Assembly: GCA_011800155.1 (NCBI GenBank) | Contig: CM022372.1 | Coordinates: 2,604,001 to 2,668,000, forward strand | DNA length: 64,000 nt | Direction of reading: 5' to 3' | DNA from: Flammulina velutipes | Taxonomy: Eukaryota > Basidiomycota > Agaricomycetes > Agaricales > Physalacriaceae | Part shown: piece by piece, positions 35,370-46,830 of the stretch | Position numbering within the stretch: the first letter of the stretch is position 1 | Layout of the letters: every line of letters begins with the position of its first letter | Notes under the pieces: model-generated | The model's input: only the letters and a program-made list of their open reading frames with translations | Databases searched by the model: none | Told to the model about the DNA's origin: nothing | Translations under genes and position numbers: made by a program

Positions 35370-36809
35370 ATGCTATTATCCTTATTCTGCGCTCCATGGA
35401 TTCTGGTAATCCATGCCTACCCCATATACAGCCGTAAAGAACATAAAAAGGGGCTCGAGTTCCTTTCTGTAACCATGGATGGTTTGTACATGCCCCATAT
35501 TGAGACTTTGGCTGACGCCACATACTAGTTCCCACGGTCGTCAACGATATTGATGACTTCGATATTACAGTAACTCTGAGGAATATCGGGGAGGAGACAA
35601 TTAAGGTCGTCAAAGATCCTTCGGGCGTGCTGTACGATGACCTGCCTGTCCCGGTGGACGCATTGGTGTGGAGCGGGAAGGAGCGGGGGCCGACCTTTGT
35701 TGGCGCGACTGTTGACTGGTCGTTGAAGACATATTTATTTGGCGCCGCCGGTATTTCGAAAACAAAGAATGGAGGGGACGACACGGACTTGAATCTATCT
35801 TCTGCCAATCCAGATGCGTTGATCACGATCCCAGTTGGAAAATCGAGGAAGGTTGTATATCCAGGTACGTTATCTTCCTTCGAGTTGTACGTTCTTAGTA
35901 ACAAATACGCTCGGAAGTTGGTTCGGCGTACGACTTTACACGATCCGGAGCGGGCGAGTACACTGTAAAGCTCGCTCGGGATACGCTTTGGGTTATTACC
36001 AATGACGGAAAGAACCTGAAACTTGAGGAGGTGAAGATAAACGTGAAAACGCACAAAGTTAGAATAACAAGTTTGAAGAAATTGAGTAGTGGTAGGCGTG
36101 GATTCGGTGCAGGTGTCGAAAGGTCCACCGAGAGTATTCGCGCTCGGGCTATAACAATGGAAGCAAAGACACTACAATGCTCTGATGAACGGCAGATTAG
36201 GATCCAGGATGCGGCGGTAGCTGCAGACGAATATGTGGAGGAAGCGAACCAGTGAGTGACATTGCCAGCCATTCCACGGAAGTTCATAAAGGGTTCGAGG
36301 TACCTGAAGATGAGCAAGCCTCCCAGAGAGAGGTATACGTGGTGGTTTGGCGACTGGGATCATAAACCATCCAGTCCAGATGAAATAGCGCCACGTGATA
36401 GAGTGATCAAAGCATTCAGAACCATGGGAGAACGCCCATTTGTCTCCAAAAGGTACACATACAACTGTGCGTGTACCAGGTGGGTGACTGCCTATGTCAT
36501 TGGTGCATTGTGGGTATACTTCTGTCTAAGATGTCAGTGCGGTGCTTATATGTTGGTGATAGCTATACAAATCCTACGATCAACCTCTGTAGGATGTATT
36601 GGGCGATGTTCCGCGTACTGAAGGGAAACAACTCGTACGCCGGTACTTTGATCCACGAAGCATCTCATTTTCATGATGTGGCGCGGACGGAAGACGATAC
36701 GTACATTGCTGAAGAAGAACACACACTTGCTCTGGAATCGCCTCCTGATGCGGCCGGAAATGCGGATAACTATAAGCGTTTTGCGGAGAACGTCGATGAC
36801 AGGACGTAG
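35370..36809 (+). CDS. M35 family (peptidyl-Lys type) zinc metalloendopeptidase, secreted
   Basis: Exon 1 (35370-35481) encodes a signal peptide (MLLSLFCAPWILVIHAYP) and splices over 47 bases to 35529. Exon 2 runs to 35864, exon 3 from 35918 to 36251, exon 4 from 36300. The prodomain has the family beta-sandwich pattern (DIDDFDITVTLRNIGEETIKV, SGAGEYTVKLARDTL). The mature domain has CSDERQIRIQDA, YTWWFGDWD, the zinc-binding HEASH, and a downstream Asp-containing block (ARTEDDTY) with NADNYKRFAEN. The junction near 36474-36530 is ambiguous; using TGG|GTGACT and AAG|ATG keeps frame, but the cysteine-rich block there is weaker than in typical members. It would cleave before lysine outside the cell. 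Convergent with the Hsp70-like gene. Confidence 0.75.
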
Positions 36810-36937
36810 ATGATTTTGGAAGTGAGCATCAAAGGCCCGATGAGATGCCAAGGAGCGGTATCCTGGAAAATGCACGTTCTCCAAGCAAGTTGTAATAATT
36901 TATGGGCACTTGTAGGCGCAAACTTTAATACTAGTCC

Positions 36938-39432
36938 TCAGAAATCGTCTCTTTTGGACTCCGAGTTCGTCACCACGTCCAGATCTCCTTCGTATACCAC
37001 TACGGCGGGACACCTTGAAAACTCTTAAGCAACGCAATGATAGTAAAACACTCCTTCACTTACCGTTTGTCAACACTCTACAAGGAACGACGTGTAAGTG
37101 TATGGCTCCCATTGTAATGAGTAATAGAAAACTGACCTTCTCCTTCCATTGAATCTGCGCCTTCAGCTCCGTAAGGCCAAAAAGCAATACAACATCGAAA
37201 TTTCGGGTGTAGTACATCCCTCCCCGTGAACGTCGAGAGCTCACGCCAGACTGGCATTGAGACAAGTCAGCAGAGATCGTACACAGCGTGGAAAAGGAGT
37301 CTAATAAAAGGCAATTAATTCCGAATCGCTCACTGGCAGCGTAAGAAATATCCGCACGAGGCTGTTCGTCCATCCAAGGTGGTACAGCACCACTGCCACG
37401 ATAATACTTGATGTCGAGCTCGACATTGAAAAGGCTAGGATCCTGGCGAGAAGAGGACTCCCTAAAATAGCTGCGGATGAACTCCTTTTGCTCACTGACA
37501 CGCGTGCCCTAGATGTCGTCAATACAAAATGCAGTCTAATCACAGACATCAACATCACCTTGGCCAAAATCTCGCTAAACGCGCCCGGGATAAATTCACG
37601 TCCGGAGGGACGAGTGAGGCATTTCCAGTATCGAGCTTGGTGCTCAGTATCGCCATTGCAGAACTCCACACAGCATTCAATTCCATAAGAGAACTTCGCC
37701 ACACGGACTGAGACAAAATGGTCTAGGTAGAAAGAGAGTGCGCCGTCTGCAACTGCTTTGTTCCTATAGTATTTCATGAGTAAACACTGAAATGCGAGCA
37801 AGGAATGTAAACGTACACATGCCCGTCGGGCCGACAGACAGATAAACCCCGCGGTGCGAGTCTCGTCTGCAGGTTCGAGAACAACCAGTCGCTCGCTGCG
37901 AATCCTCCAACAAGCACTATAGTCTAAAACGGCTCGTTATTCCACTGCCCCGGGAATAATATCTGACATACCGAAATCGGAATGGTTGCATCCTTCATCT
38001 GAAGATCGACAGCCTCAAGGATGGCTGACAACGACGGCTCGAAGAACGTCGCAACAACACTCCTACACACCCACGTCAGACTGAGAGAAGGATGGACAAA
38101 CAAATGGATGACAGACCCCGCCAACTTCATCTGCCCATTCTTGATATCCACCGACACGTCCCGATCACGCATGCCCCCGAACCGAATGAACGACGGCGAG
38201 TCAACACCCCGGAAACTCAACTTGGTCGTTTTGTCAAAAGCTTCCGTGATCTCTTTCACCTCCTCGGCTGTCCCGAAACGTGTTCCCTTCAGCCGTTCTG
38301 GGTTGTGTTAAGTGGACTGTGGGGTTGATGGGTTGAGTAGTAGGTGGTTTACCTTCAAGGTATCGACGAGCCCGACGGCTGACAAATACAGAACCTTGCA
38401 AACGACCTGGCAAACAAAACAAAAGTTAGACCGTGGCAGAATGTCAAGCAAACTATAAAAACATACACTGCGTCGGCGCGATTTCCTCAAACCCACCCTT
38501 ATCCGTCTTGCGATACGCGCTGAGATCGATCGTCCCGCCTCCAGCATCAACAATGATCGTCCCTTTAGAATCCTAATCAACATGCGCCACATTCAGCCAA
38601 AACCACTCTCAAAAAGAAAAATATCAACGAACCATCTCACTCCCAGACAGAGTCCCCTGCGAAACACAAAAATGAAGACTTGCCTCCCCCTCCGTAACGA
38701 ACTGCACACGCGTATGCGCATCCTTCTCCTCAACTAACCCAGCCATCACAGCCGCCTTGCGCATAAGGCTCTGCTGCTGCCCCTCCCATCCATTCGGGTG
38801 CGCAAGTACAAACTCCACATCACCCTCGATCGACGTCCAGTAAGACTGCCCATTAAACGTCATCTCGATGATATACTCCCGCGTGCACACAAAGAGGTAT
38901 CGAAGGAAATCGGCCAGGACGTCGATGGGCCGTTTCCCTTTTGGGAGGGGCGGGATGTCGGTATCTGTTATGTGGCTCGCGGAGAGTGTTTTGGGACGGA
39001 GGTGGAGTTTGAACCTGGGAACTCATGAGGTTGGTGGATGAAGGTATGTAGGGAGAGAAAATATTGGGTTACCATTCAACTTTGACGTATTCCTCATCCT
39101 CGGCTTGCGCGAGGAATGCTTCGTCTCTCGCTTCTTCCCCTACCGCACGAACCTCCCCCTCTGAGTCATAATAAATGATACTGGGAATCTTGGAGTTCCC
39201 TCCAACCTTCTGTTGGGCGGGGAACCTGCAGCAGAGATAAGTTGAGGTAAAAAAAAATAGCATGAAAGCACTGGGAAGGTTACCTAGTAACACCTTGGAT
39301 GCTAGGAACTGCTCCCGGCTCCAGTTTAGCGAAAGACGCCCCAGAGAACGTCGTGCCAATGTCGAAGGCAATAACGAGCTTACGGCGAGGACCGTCATAC
39401 GGTGCGCGGGGAGGTAAAGCAGGGAGCTGCAT
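36938..39432 (-). CDS. Hsp70-like ATPase of the HSPA12 type
   Basis: Twelve exons (39432-39284, 39225-39073, 39014-38633, 38572-38467, 38406-38353, 38297-37972, 37923-37817, 37763-37559, 37508-37358, 37300-37137, 37077-37064, 37013-36938) give 628 residues. Visible actin-fold motifs are phosphate 1 DIGTTFSG (24-31), phosphate 2 VDAGGGTID (236-244) and the adenosine motif VGGFAASDW (from about 395). The C-terminal block FDVVLLFGLTELKAQIQWKE is typical of basidiomycete HSPA12-like proteins, which lack the Hsp70 peptide-binding domain. One exon is only 14 bases and one 57-base intron is stop-free and in frame, so retention would add 19 residues. Cytosolic ATP-binding protein; clients are unknown. 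These families are large in mushrooms. Confidence 0.82.
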
Positions 39433-39700
39433 CGCAGTAAGTTTGAAACATCGGATTGGAGTTCAAGCATACCTTTATACTATAACGGCTCTGTGCATTG
39501 CGTGAAAACTTGAAAGAGGAACTGCGACGTGAAATGCATACATGCGGGATTATCGTGGTAGTACGTCTGCGTTGAACGTTGATGCTAGGACACATGAATA
39601 TACATTTTGAGATACAAACCTATCTACTTACAAGTGGACATACGTAGCGAACAGTTCGTTGTTCCAGACACAATGTCCAAACCACGGTAGTAAATTGCGC

Positions 39701-41165
39701 CTATGCTCCGACACTGGAGCGCTCCCGATCAAGAAGGGAGGACAGGAGGACCACCTTCGCCTTCAAGGGGACAGTAGACGACGCCAGTTGGAGCTCCGGA
39801 CCCCGCACGGAGAGTTTCAATCCAAACTCTAAAGAACACGCCACCGTACCGTCACGACCTTCCCCATAAGCGTCTTCCATCCACGCCGGATTGAATGCCA
39901 CCCCCCTCGCGATCAATAGCTCTGCGTTCTGAGAAATCACCTCTTCACCCATCACCCTGTCCAATCGAATGGCCGCGTTTACGATTCTCTCCAAGGAGGT
40001 GTCGAACCTAGCGGCAACATACGCCTGGATAGCTTCCAGGTCGATCATGGCTGCTTTGTATCCAGCGATGTGCAAAACAAGGCTGATTGCATAGGAGCAT
40101 CTATGAGTTGCGTGTGTTGTGACTTCGGTTGGTTTGGCATATTTAAAGTACGAGCGAGCCATAGCTCGCCACCGTCCAGCTGTACGTTGAGGACCTATAT
40201 TACAAGAGTTGACACAAAAAACTAGCCGAAAGCAAGACGAAAACTCACACGAAGCTGCGATTGCGTCGTAAGCCACGTCCATTTCGCCATAGCGAAGGTT
40301 GGGGGCACAACGACGCACAATGCTCCTGCACGCCCAAAGCAGAGTGGTTTGGAGTAGGATTTGGATAACGAGCTCCCGTCGCTCATGATCTTCGTTTCGG
40401 CATCCGTACAGAAGATCACAGAGTGCTGGACCAAAGAGCTTTTTCGCCTTGTTTGCAATATCCATATCGCACTTGTAGTCATCGAAGAATTCTTCGGATT
40501 CCGCAATGGATGCTGCGAGCTGGAAGATGTCCGAGTTGAGCGCCTGTATCATGGACGAGATTTCCTCTCCCGAGACCGTATCCTCCGATCCCAAGAACGC
40601 TTGGGCGTCCTCGAGTTCTACCCTCCTTATCTCCAGCAGCTTCCTATCTTCTTCGCGCAGAGCATATGCCTGCTGGAGCTGCTTTTGAAGCACAGCTATC
40701 TGGTCCCTCGAGCGTTCGGCAACCGCCTTCCAATCTCTCTCTGACGCGTCTCTTTCAGCCTTGAGCTGTTCGTACGCGTGTTGGTGGTTGGCTAATGTAC
40801 GATTGTGAAGATCTGTCGCCTCATGAAAACGCTGGGCGAGCCTCTGATATTCGTCTCTGTAGGAGCGGTGTTCTTTCTTGGTGTCATGGGCTCGACTGGT
40901 GTGACGGTCGTTGTGGGACTAGAGATCGTCTTTGAGTGCGAGTTCTTTGACAATGGAGGCAGATACCTACATGAGCGGTTTCGTATGAACGTGCATCATG
41001 GTGGCCGCCTGAAGGCGTATTCTCTGTTGCTGACCGAGCGATTTCATCTTGAGGTGGGGTTCTCGGATGGTCTTGAGGGTGTTCCTTGGTCGATAGGCCT
41101 AAATAACCTGTGATTGCCTGGTACATCAGGCGAGAGAATGACAGTAGAAAGGTAACGACGAACAT
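39701..41165 (-). CDS. Unknown protein with N-terminal hydrophobic segment and central coiled coil
   Basis: Exons 41165-40971, 40918-40249 and 40194-39701 give 452 residues. Residues 2-24 (FVVTFLLSFSRLMYQAITGYLG) are hydrophobic, a possible membrane anchor. A charged stretch follows, then a long coiled coil from about residue 85 to 200 (ANHQHAYEQLKAERDASERD and AYALREEDRKLLEIRRVELE). The C-terminal half (CDLLYGCRNEDHERRELVIQ onward) is helical with no known motif. The 54-base intron between exons 2 and 3 is stop-free and in frame, so both spliced and retained forms would be open. A stop (TAG) within the first intron shows that that one must be removed. Family not recognised. Confidence 0.62.
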
Positions 41166-41789
41166 GTCGCATACGCGAGGATGAGGGTGCAGAGGGCAGC
41201 CCTAAGTGAGGCATTGGTGATATGGTTGCTGCGGTAGAAGCGCCTTTTCCTGGCGTGCTGTGTGGACTTTCAGAGCAAGGATTGGCTAACGGAGTTTGCG
41301 GATGGGCAAGCCATTGTCACGGAGAACAGGATGGTGATACTGTCATCACTATCACCCGCCTGCTATATCTTCCCAAGTCGTTGCAAGACCCATCGCCAGC
41401 CCGTGGCGATGCATAGAGAATCGAGTATCGCGTGCAATACTTTGAAGTTCGTCGGAGATGATGGTGGTCAATGGCAAGGATCAAAACAACCAAACAGACT
41501 CTTGACACCGACCACCATGGCCATTCACGAAGCCCAAGCAGCTTTACAAGCGTATACTATCCATCTACAACCGTCTCTTTGACCTAAATTCATCGGCGTT
41601 GACTACAACGACGAGCCACGAACAGCAGAGTCCTCACTCTACGTTGACGTTCTATTCGTTCGCCAACGGTCTGTCCACCGCGCAGCAGGAGCTACATCTA
41701 GTCTGCTGTACTTTGAACCGTTCACTCTCAACAGATCGTATACACTACTGGCGCCAGATAATTGCGGTAAGTCTATCCGACTGTGTATC
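41166..41789. other. Intergenic, nothing recognised
   Basis: Open frames at 41262-41582 and 41599-41811 have no domain, signal or matching exons. Confidence 0.3.
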
Positions 41790-42200
41790 TGGTCCTACTA
41801 ATGGTATATGATATAGCGCAAATCCGAACCTCCGTCCAGCCAATCCTACGTATCGACGACCACCATCTCAAGATCTCAGTCCCAAAACTTCCTTACGAGC
41901 GCGTTCGCATGATATTTGAACTTGCAGCCTCCGAAAATCGACATACGGCGTTCACCCTCCTTCTTGTCTCACACACGTCGCATAATTCGTACGTAGCCAT
42001 CCGTCCACTGGCACCAGTCCATTTCACTGAATAGTTTTAGGCTTGAACGTCGACTATACACCAAGGAGCGGTATCCTCTACTCTTCCCAGTTGACAGCGG
42101 CCCATTCCGTGTCCTCGATCTCGCCGCGGTCTGAGATCTGAGTTCTGGGACGAGATGGAGGAGTTCTTTGGCGGGAACGCGGGTTTAAAAACCTTTAGGA
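41790..42200 (+). pseudogene. F-box-like gene with large internal deletion
   Basis: The first part encodes LKISVPKLPYERVRMIFELAA followed by HTAFTLLLVSHTSHNS, matching exon 1. After an intron-like GTACG...TTTTAG comes LERRLYTKERYPLL, which joins almost directly to the gene tail LRSEFWDEMEEFFGG. The leucine-rich middle is deleted and the frame is broken by TGA near 42134. Confidence 0.6.
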
Positions 42201-42504
42201 CGACGCGTCGATCTTACCAACGTCAAAATCTCTCCGTACGCGACTCTTACGCGTACGAGTTACGAGGACACTCTTCTTCGTCTTCCTTCTTTGTACCAAT
42301 CCTACGATCGAATGACACGCACTTTCTTTGCCATTTCCTTCGGGCGTTCAGTTCAATTCCAACAGCTTCGTTCAAAAAGTTACAGTTGATGTTTGACTTC
42401 TGATACTTACACGGGAACATGTTGGAAGTTTACGCCACGGGTGACTGCTAGTATGCAATTAAATGGTGTGAATTCTGATTATGTGTATTATACGACATTA
42501 ACTT
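42201..42504. other. Intergenic
   Basis: A short piece at about 42345-42395 (ttcaattccaac, then gcttcgtt and gttaca) resembles the 3' flank of DUF6535 locus F near 60670-60710. Otherwise nothing is seen. Confidence 0.3.
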
Positions 42505-44715
42505 TTAGGGCAACCCCAGTGGAGGTTTTGGAAGTCGGAATTCCGCGCCTGGGGGTGGAAAGACGTCGTGATCGTCTGGAGGCATTACATATGGCTTGGC
42601 GATATCACCATTCCTAGCGTTCCCCCAAAACGTCACAGCAAAACCAAGAGCCTTACCTGTCTCCTTCTCTGTACTGGACATATCGTTGATAACGACAGTC
42701 CATTCTCCCAGCGGATCCTCACCCCTGCCAAAACAACTTAGTCCACAGAGTAGGTGAAACGAACAAGGACATACCAATGCTTCACAGTCGTAAATGTCCA
42801 CCCCATGAGTCCCGACTTGTCGTCATCGCGCGGACGGTTCGTCGCGAGCACACACATGACTCTTTTGGGGTTGAAAATGGTAACCTCAATATCCCCCCGT
42901 CTCTGGTGCTCGACCCACACCCTGACCTGAATATGCTCAATCTTGTCAAAGTTGGCCGCTCGTACCATTGCCTCGGTAATAATCACCACTTCCTCCACAG
43001 TATCCCCACCAACGAGCTGCTTCCCTCCCGTCACCTTTTTCTGGTCATCCACCGCCCCTTCATCGAACTGAACATACGGCAGTTCCATCCAGACCTGTGG
43101 GGTAACGAGCGGCCATGTCTTTGCTTTCTCGACGAAGGCCGACGCATCGAGGACGCCGAAGCCGACTTTGGGGTTGTATTTCCGCCCTTTCACCAATTGG
43201 TCCACCGCAAACTCGCCTTGAGGGAATTGGGCAGTTTCAACACAGAGATGCTGTATATCTCTCCATGTGAGATCAGGGCGTGCTTCCAGAGCCAAGGAAA
43301 AGATGGCCGCGGCAGCTGGAGCAGCAGCAGATGTTGCGGAGAAATTGCTTTTGCATGACACATCGTCGCTACTTCCGAGACTGACCTACAAGTGTTTTCA
43401 GTTGCGGGACACAAAGCTTATTGGGGAATCACTTACAATCGATGACGAATCGTCATTTGCGCCGCTATAGGCCGTAGCCATGACCGCCGCACAGGGTTCG
43501 GAGTATTTTGCATGTCGACCCGATTTCTCTACAGCGCCGATGGCAATCGTGTATATACTGTCAACCTTGATCATGCCGATCTGTAATTATGAGAAATGAA
43601 TAGAATCTCACCTGTTCACATAACTATCGAAATTGCAGTCATCGTGTTCTTTATCTGGGTCTCCGCCATTCCCAGCAGCGAATACGAAGATGCTCCCCTT
43701 TCCATCTCTACCTTTGTTGACGCCATTCAACAGAGCTTGTTTGCCAACGTACGTCAGCCCTCCAAGGCTCTTGCCGTCATCCTCCGGTCCATAGCTGCAA
43801 CTGTAGATCGATATGGAATCGTAGTGGTAGTTGAAGGCCGTTGCCTCTCTGCTTGAGTACTCCGGGGTTGGACTCTGAGATCTTCCATCCGGACTCCGAT
43901 ACGTCCCTCCCAAGACGCGTAAACTAGCCGCTTTCGAGTCATAAGCGATACCCACCCCACAGAGATTATTCCTGGCAGCTGCAACAACCCCAGCGCATGC
44001 GGTACCGTGGGAAAGAATTTTAGCGTCGGTCGGTTGAGTTTTTGAGTTGGCGACAAAGTCGTATGAGTGATCTCCAGCCTGCAAGATATGAACATGAACA
44101 TAGTCTCTCCCGATGATACGGAAAACATACATAATTGAGATCTTTGTGATCCGACCTCACTCCGTCGTCCATGATTGCGATTACGATGCCCTTTCCGGTG
44201 TATCCTTTCTCCCACACTTTGGGCACGTTAAGTAACTTAAGAGACCACTGATCCTTGAAGAGAGGGTCTTTGATGTCCACAGGTGCACGTTTATCGAGTG
44301 AGCTGACAGAGGTTTCGCTGGAAAGAGGAGCGCGCGTAACGCGCTTTTGTGGCGCGACTTGTCGCGACAAATGCCTGAGAGCCAAAGACATATCTTCACC
44401 TCGTCGTGAAAGCACTGTCTTCCGCCGCATCCTTCGGTATGTTTCGACGACGGGATCACTGGCATCGACCTCTGCTTCGCCGTGTTCTGTTCTTGAATCG
44501 AGATTATTCCTAGGTATCCGTGCCAGCCAGATATCTTTGAGTTCGCCGATAGGTTCCACTATCTGAAGACCGAGAAGCTCCACAACCTCAGATAGGGAGG
44601 CGTAGGCGGGGTCGTGATGTAGAACATAATAGTTGTGAGTTCCATGGTTTTGGTGATGGTACAAAGCAGCAGACGTCGTTGTCACAAACAAAGCAAGAAC
44701 GAGGCAAATAAACAT
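42505..44715 (-). CDS. Kexin-like proprotein convertase (S8B), without membrane anchor
   Basis: Exons 44715-44131, 44078-43612, 43557-43437, 43385-42775 and 42724-42505 give 667 residues. A signal peptide (MFICLVLALFVTTTSAAL) is followed by a propeptide ending at a dibasic site (SLDKR-APVDIKDPLF). The catalytic triad is visible: Asp183 (IAIMDDGV), His219 (SHGTACAG) and Ser410 (ATSAAAP), with oxyanion Asn332 (FAAGNGG). YVN-SIYTIAIGAVEKSG matches kexin across an intron. The P domain follows (GEDPLGEWTVVIND, GFAVTFWGNA). The protein stops soon after the P domain; the Ser/Thr-rich stalk, transmembrane helix and cytosolic tail of Kex2 are missing. The motif before Ser is A-T-S rather than the usual G-T-S. 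It probably cleaves after Lys-Arg, but as a soluble lumenal or secreted enzyme. Confidence 0.85.
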
Positions 44716-45284
44716 CTTTTCTTCAGGAGAATATTTGAGCTCTACTTTTATTCACGTCTCTTCCTATTGCCAATGACTATGTACCACTACTGTGAGTCCT
44801 CAGAGCGGTGTAGCAACATGGCAATAATCACGAAGGTAATACCGGGATATTAGGGAACGGTCACCGGTGACGGCGCACCGGTCCGATCATCGATGGTGAC
44901 CAGTGACTAGTGCTAAGTGAATACTGCCACTGAATAGTGCGATTAACGTTCAGAAGGGTGCCGCCATGCAGTGGAATGTAGCTATGCGTCTCTCCTGCCA
45001 TAATTGCTGAACCCTACCATCTTAACTACTATTCCCACAACAACTCTCCGGTTTAATTCGCCATTTGGCACATTGTTAAGTACGTTATTCACGGCTGTAC
45101 GATCTTCTATCTCTTTCCCAACATCGCCATATCGGCCCCTGGAATGATTGGTGAATGCTCTCATCAGGTGGATTGCAAAGATATTCATTCCCAGCTGTGA
45201 TAGCATGAATTACTGGACGCCACAAGATAAATACCTAATGGTCCTCCAAGCTCTGGATATTGGCGCAGATCTCGCTCTTGCCTT
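44716..45284. other. Intergenic, nothing recognised
   Basis: Contains the kexin promoter. A tract around 44870-44930 repeats ggtgac/ggtcacc motifs without clear structure. Confidence 0.3.
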
Positions 45285-45500
45285 CCGACAACCACTGTGT
45301 ATGTAGCCTCTGACAGCCCCGGTACAACATTCACACTCCCCCTCGCCCCTCACGCCGCGCGAAATTGGTGAGTAACCTTACCTTCACCGTCGCTTCACCC
45401 TTGAATGTTTGCTTACAACGCGACGTAGATACCTCATTTCCTGTGCCTTCCCATCGACCAATACTACGTTCAACACCCTGATGAGATCTTCGACAAAGAT
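45285..45500 (+). pseudogene. F-box-like gene 5' relic
   Basis: Plus strand encodes VASDSPGTTFTLPLAPHAAR then NW and the donor TG|GTGAGT, aligning with the end of exon 1 of the F-box-like family (AASDSPCTTFTLLLVSRAA). Following sequence no longer aligns clearly. Confidence 0.5.
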
Positions 45501-46019
45501 CCTGACGACTTAGTCATCGATCTCGATAGCAAAATGACGCTGGAAGGTCAAAAATCTATATGCAATCCACACAGACCTCGATCTGCGTGATACCAGACTC
45601 TGGGGGAGTTGAAGAATATCGTGGAGGGAAACTCGTGTCGCGCATCGACAGGCATAGGGAGTCTTCATCTAGCGTCTGCTACGTTCTTCGGTAGTGTAGG
45701 GTCCAATTTCATTGACACTGTATTATTAGCTGCAAGTAAAGTATAATATTTAGAATTGAGATCTATGGTTGATTATTTGAGCTTACCGTGCGCCACGCCG
45801 AAGATGGTATCGGATAACCTCATTCTCCCGGAACTTTGCTTAACATCTGGTACGACAGACCGTCGCATCCCGGAGCACGATAGAAAAACTTCTTTAATTA
45901 TATAGTATTGGAGATGTGTATGTTCATCCAGTCTACCATATCTTCGATCCATGAAGAGCGTAAGTATCGAGCATAAGCCCCGTTGTCTTCTACTGACTTT
46001 TGCGCTCAACACTCCCAAA
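45501..46019. other. Intergenic, nothing recognised
   Basis: No coding feature supported. Confidence 0.3.
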
Positions 46020-46830
46020 CGCTCTTATCGCGGAACGCCAAAGTCGTCCTTCTGATCCCAGCAGCAGTAAAGGCTACCTCCGTCGACTACGCCAATGAGA
46101 CGCAGGTACTAAAGATGTAATCACTGCGGTGCTTAGAGGCGCCGGTAGAGATCCTCTATACTGTCGTCCAAGTAGGTGAAGTTCAGCAAGCGGGCATGAA
46201 GCTATCCCTCCCCAACGAATAGGGCATCAACGCTGAAGGACATCCTCGAGACAATCCGTCTGGACTGAAAGGTGAAGCGCCTGGTAGATTCCGTCAGTTG
46301 AATATGACTGGACGTTGAACACTGAACATACAACAACCAGGATCCAGGAGATCGGTATTCGAGCGATAACCAGCGTATTCATCGAATCCATCCAACAATT
46401 CATTTCCACCGGCAACAGCTTGTCACCGCAGGCGAAGGCGGTGGAATGTTCAGCTTCGTCGCGCTCGAGGACGTTGGAGGTACGGAACGGTCAACGCATC
46501 CAATCTAAGTTGGACATTAGATTCTTCCCTAGGTTACGCAACGGGTATCCTTACCAAAATCCCGCTGCCTCCTTGTCGACATCGTTTCCAGGAAGGGGCA
46601 CAAATCCTTGACAAGGAGGTTGACTATATGTCCTCCGAGGAGAGTGCTCCGTTCCTCTGCATTCCGCCTGAAGGAGACGTCGAGGCTGGATATTTGACGC
46701 CGGAACCAGACGCGCCCGAAGATTTTGTGGCCGGGAAAGGGCACCGTTGGAAGCTAGTTGCGACGCTTGGCCTTTGTGTATGGAGAGTTAATACGTGCTT
46801 CCAGCCCCCCATTCATAATCGACATTGTTT
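46020..46830 (+). pseudogene. Decayed gene of unknown family (mate at about 4500-5160)
   Basis: Pieces in changing frames read AAVKATSVDYANETQ, APVEILYTVVQVGE, SNLSWTLDSSLGYATGILTK, then YMSSEESAPFLCIPPEGDVE and GYLTPEPDAPEDFVAGKGHR with LVATLGLCVWRV. The last piece is open for about 65 codons and acidic. The counterpart near 5 kb shares the first, second and third pieces on the minus strand. Stops separate the blocks unless several introns are assumed, and I could not build a consistent chain. The family is not recognised. Confidence 0.4.

Noticed and set aside
35305..36054. Minus-strand open frame of 249 residues opposite the M35 gene
   Set aside because: It is antisense to exons with clear M35 motifs and shows no family resemblance.
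44020..44566. Plus-strand open frames opposite the kexin gene
   Set aside because: Antisense shadows of kexin exons; codon pattern follows the minus-strand gene.
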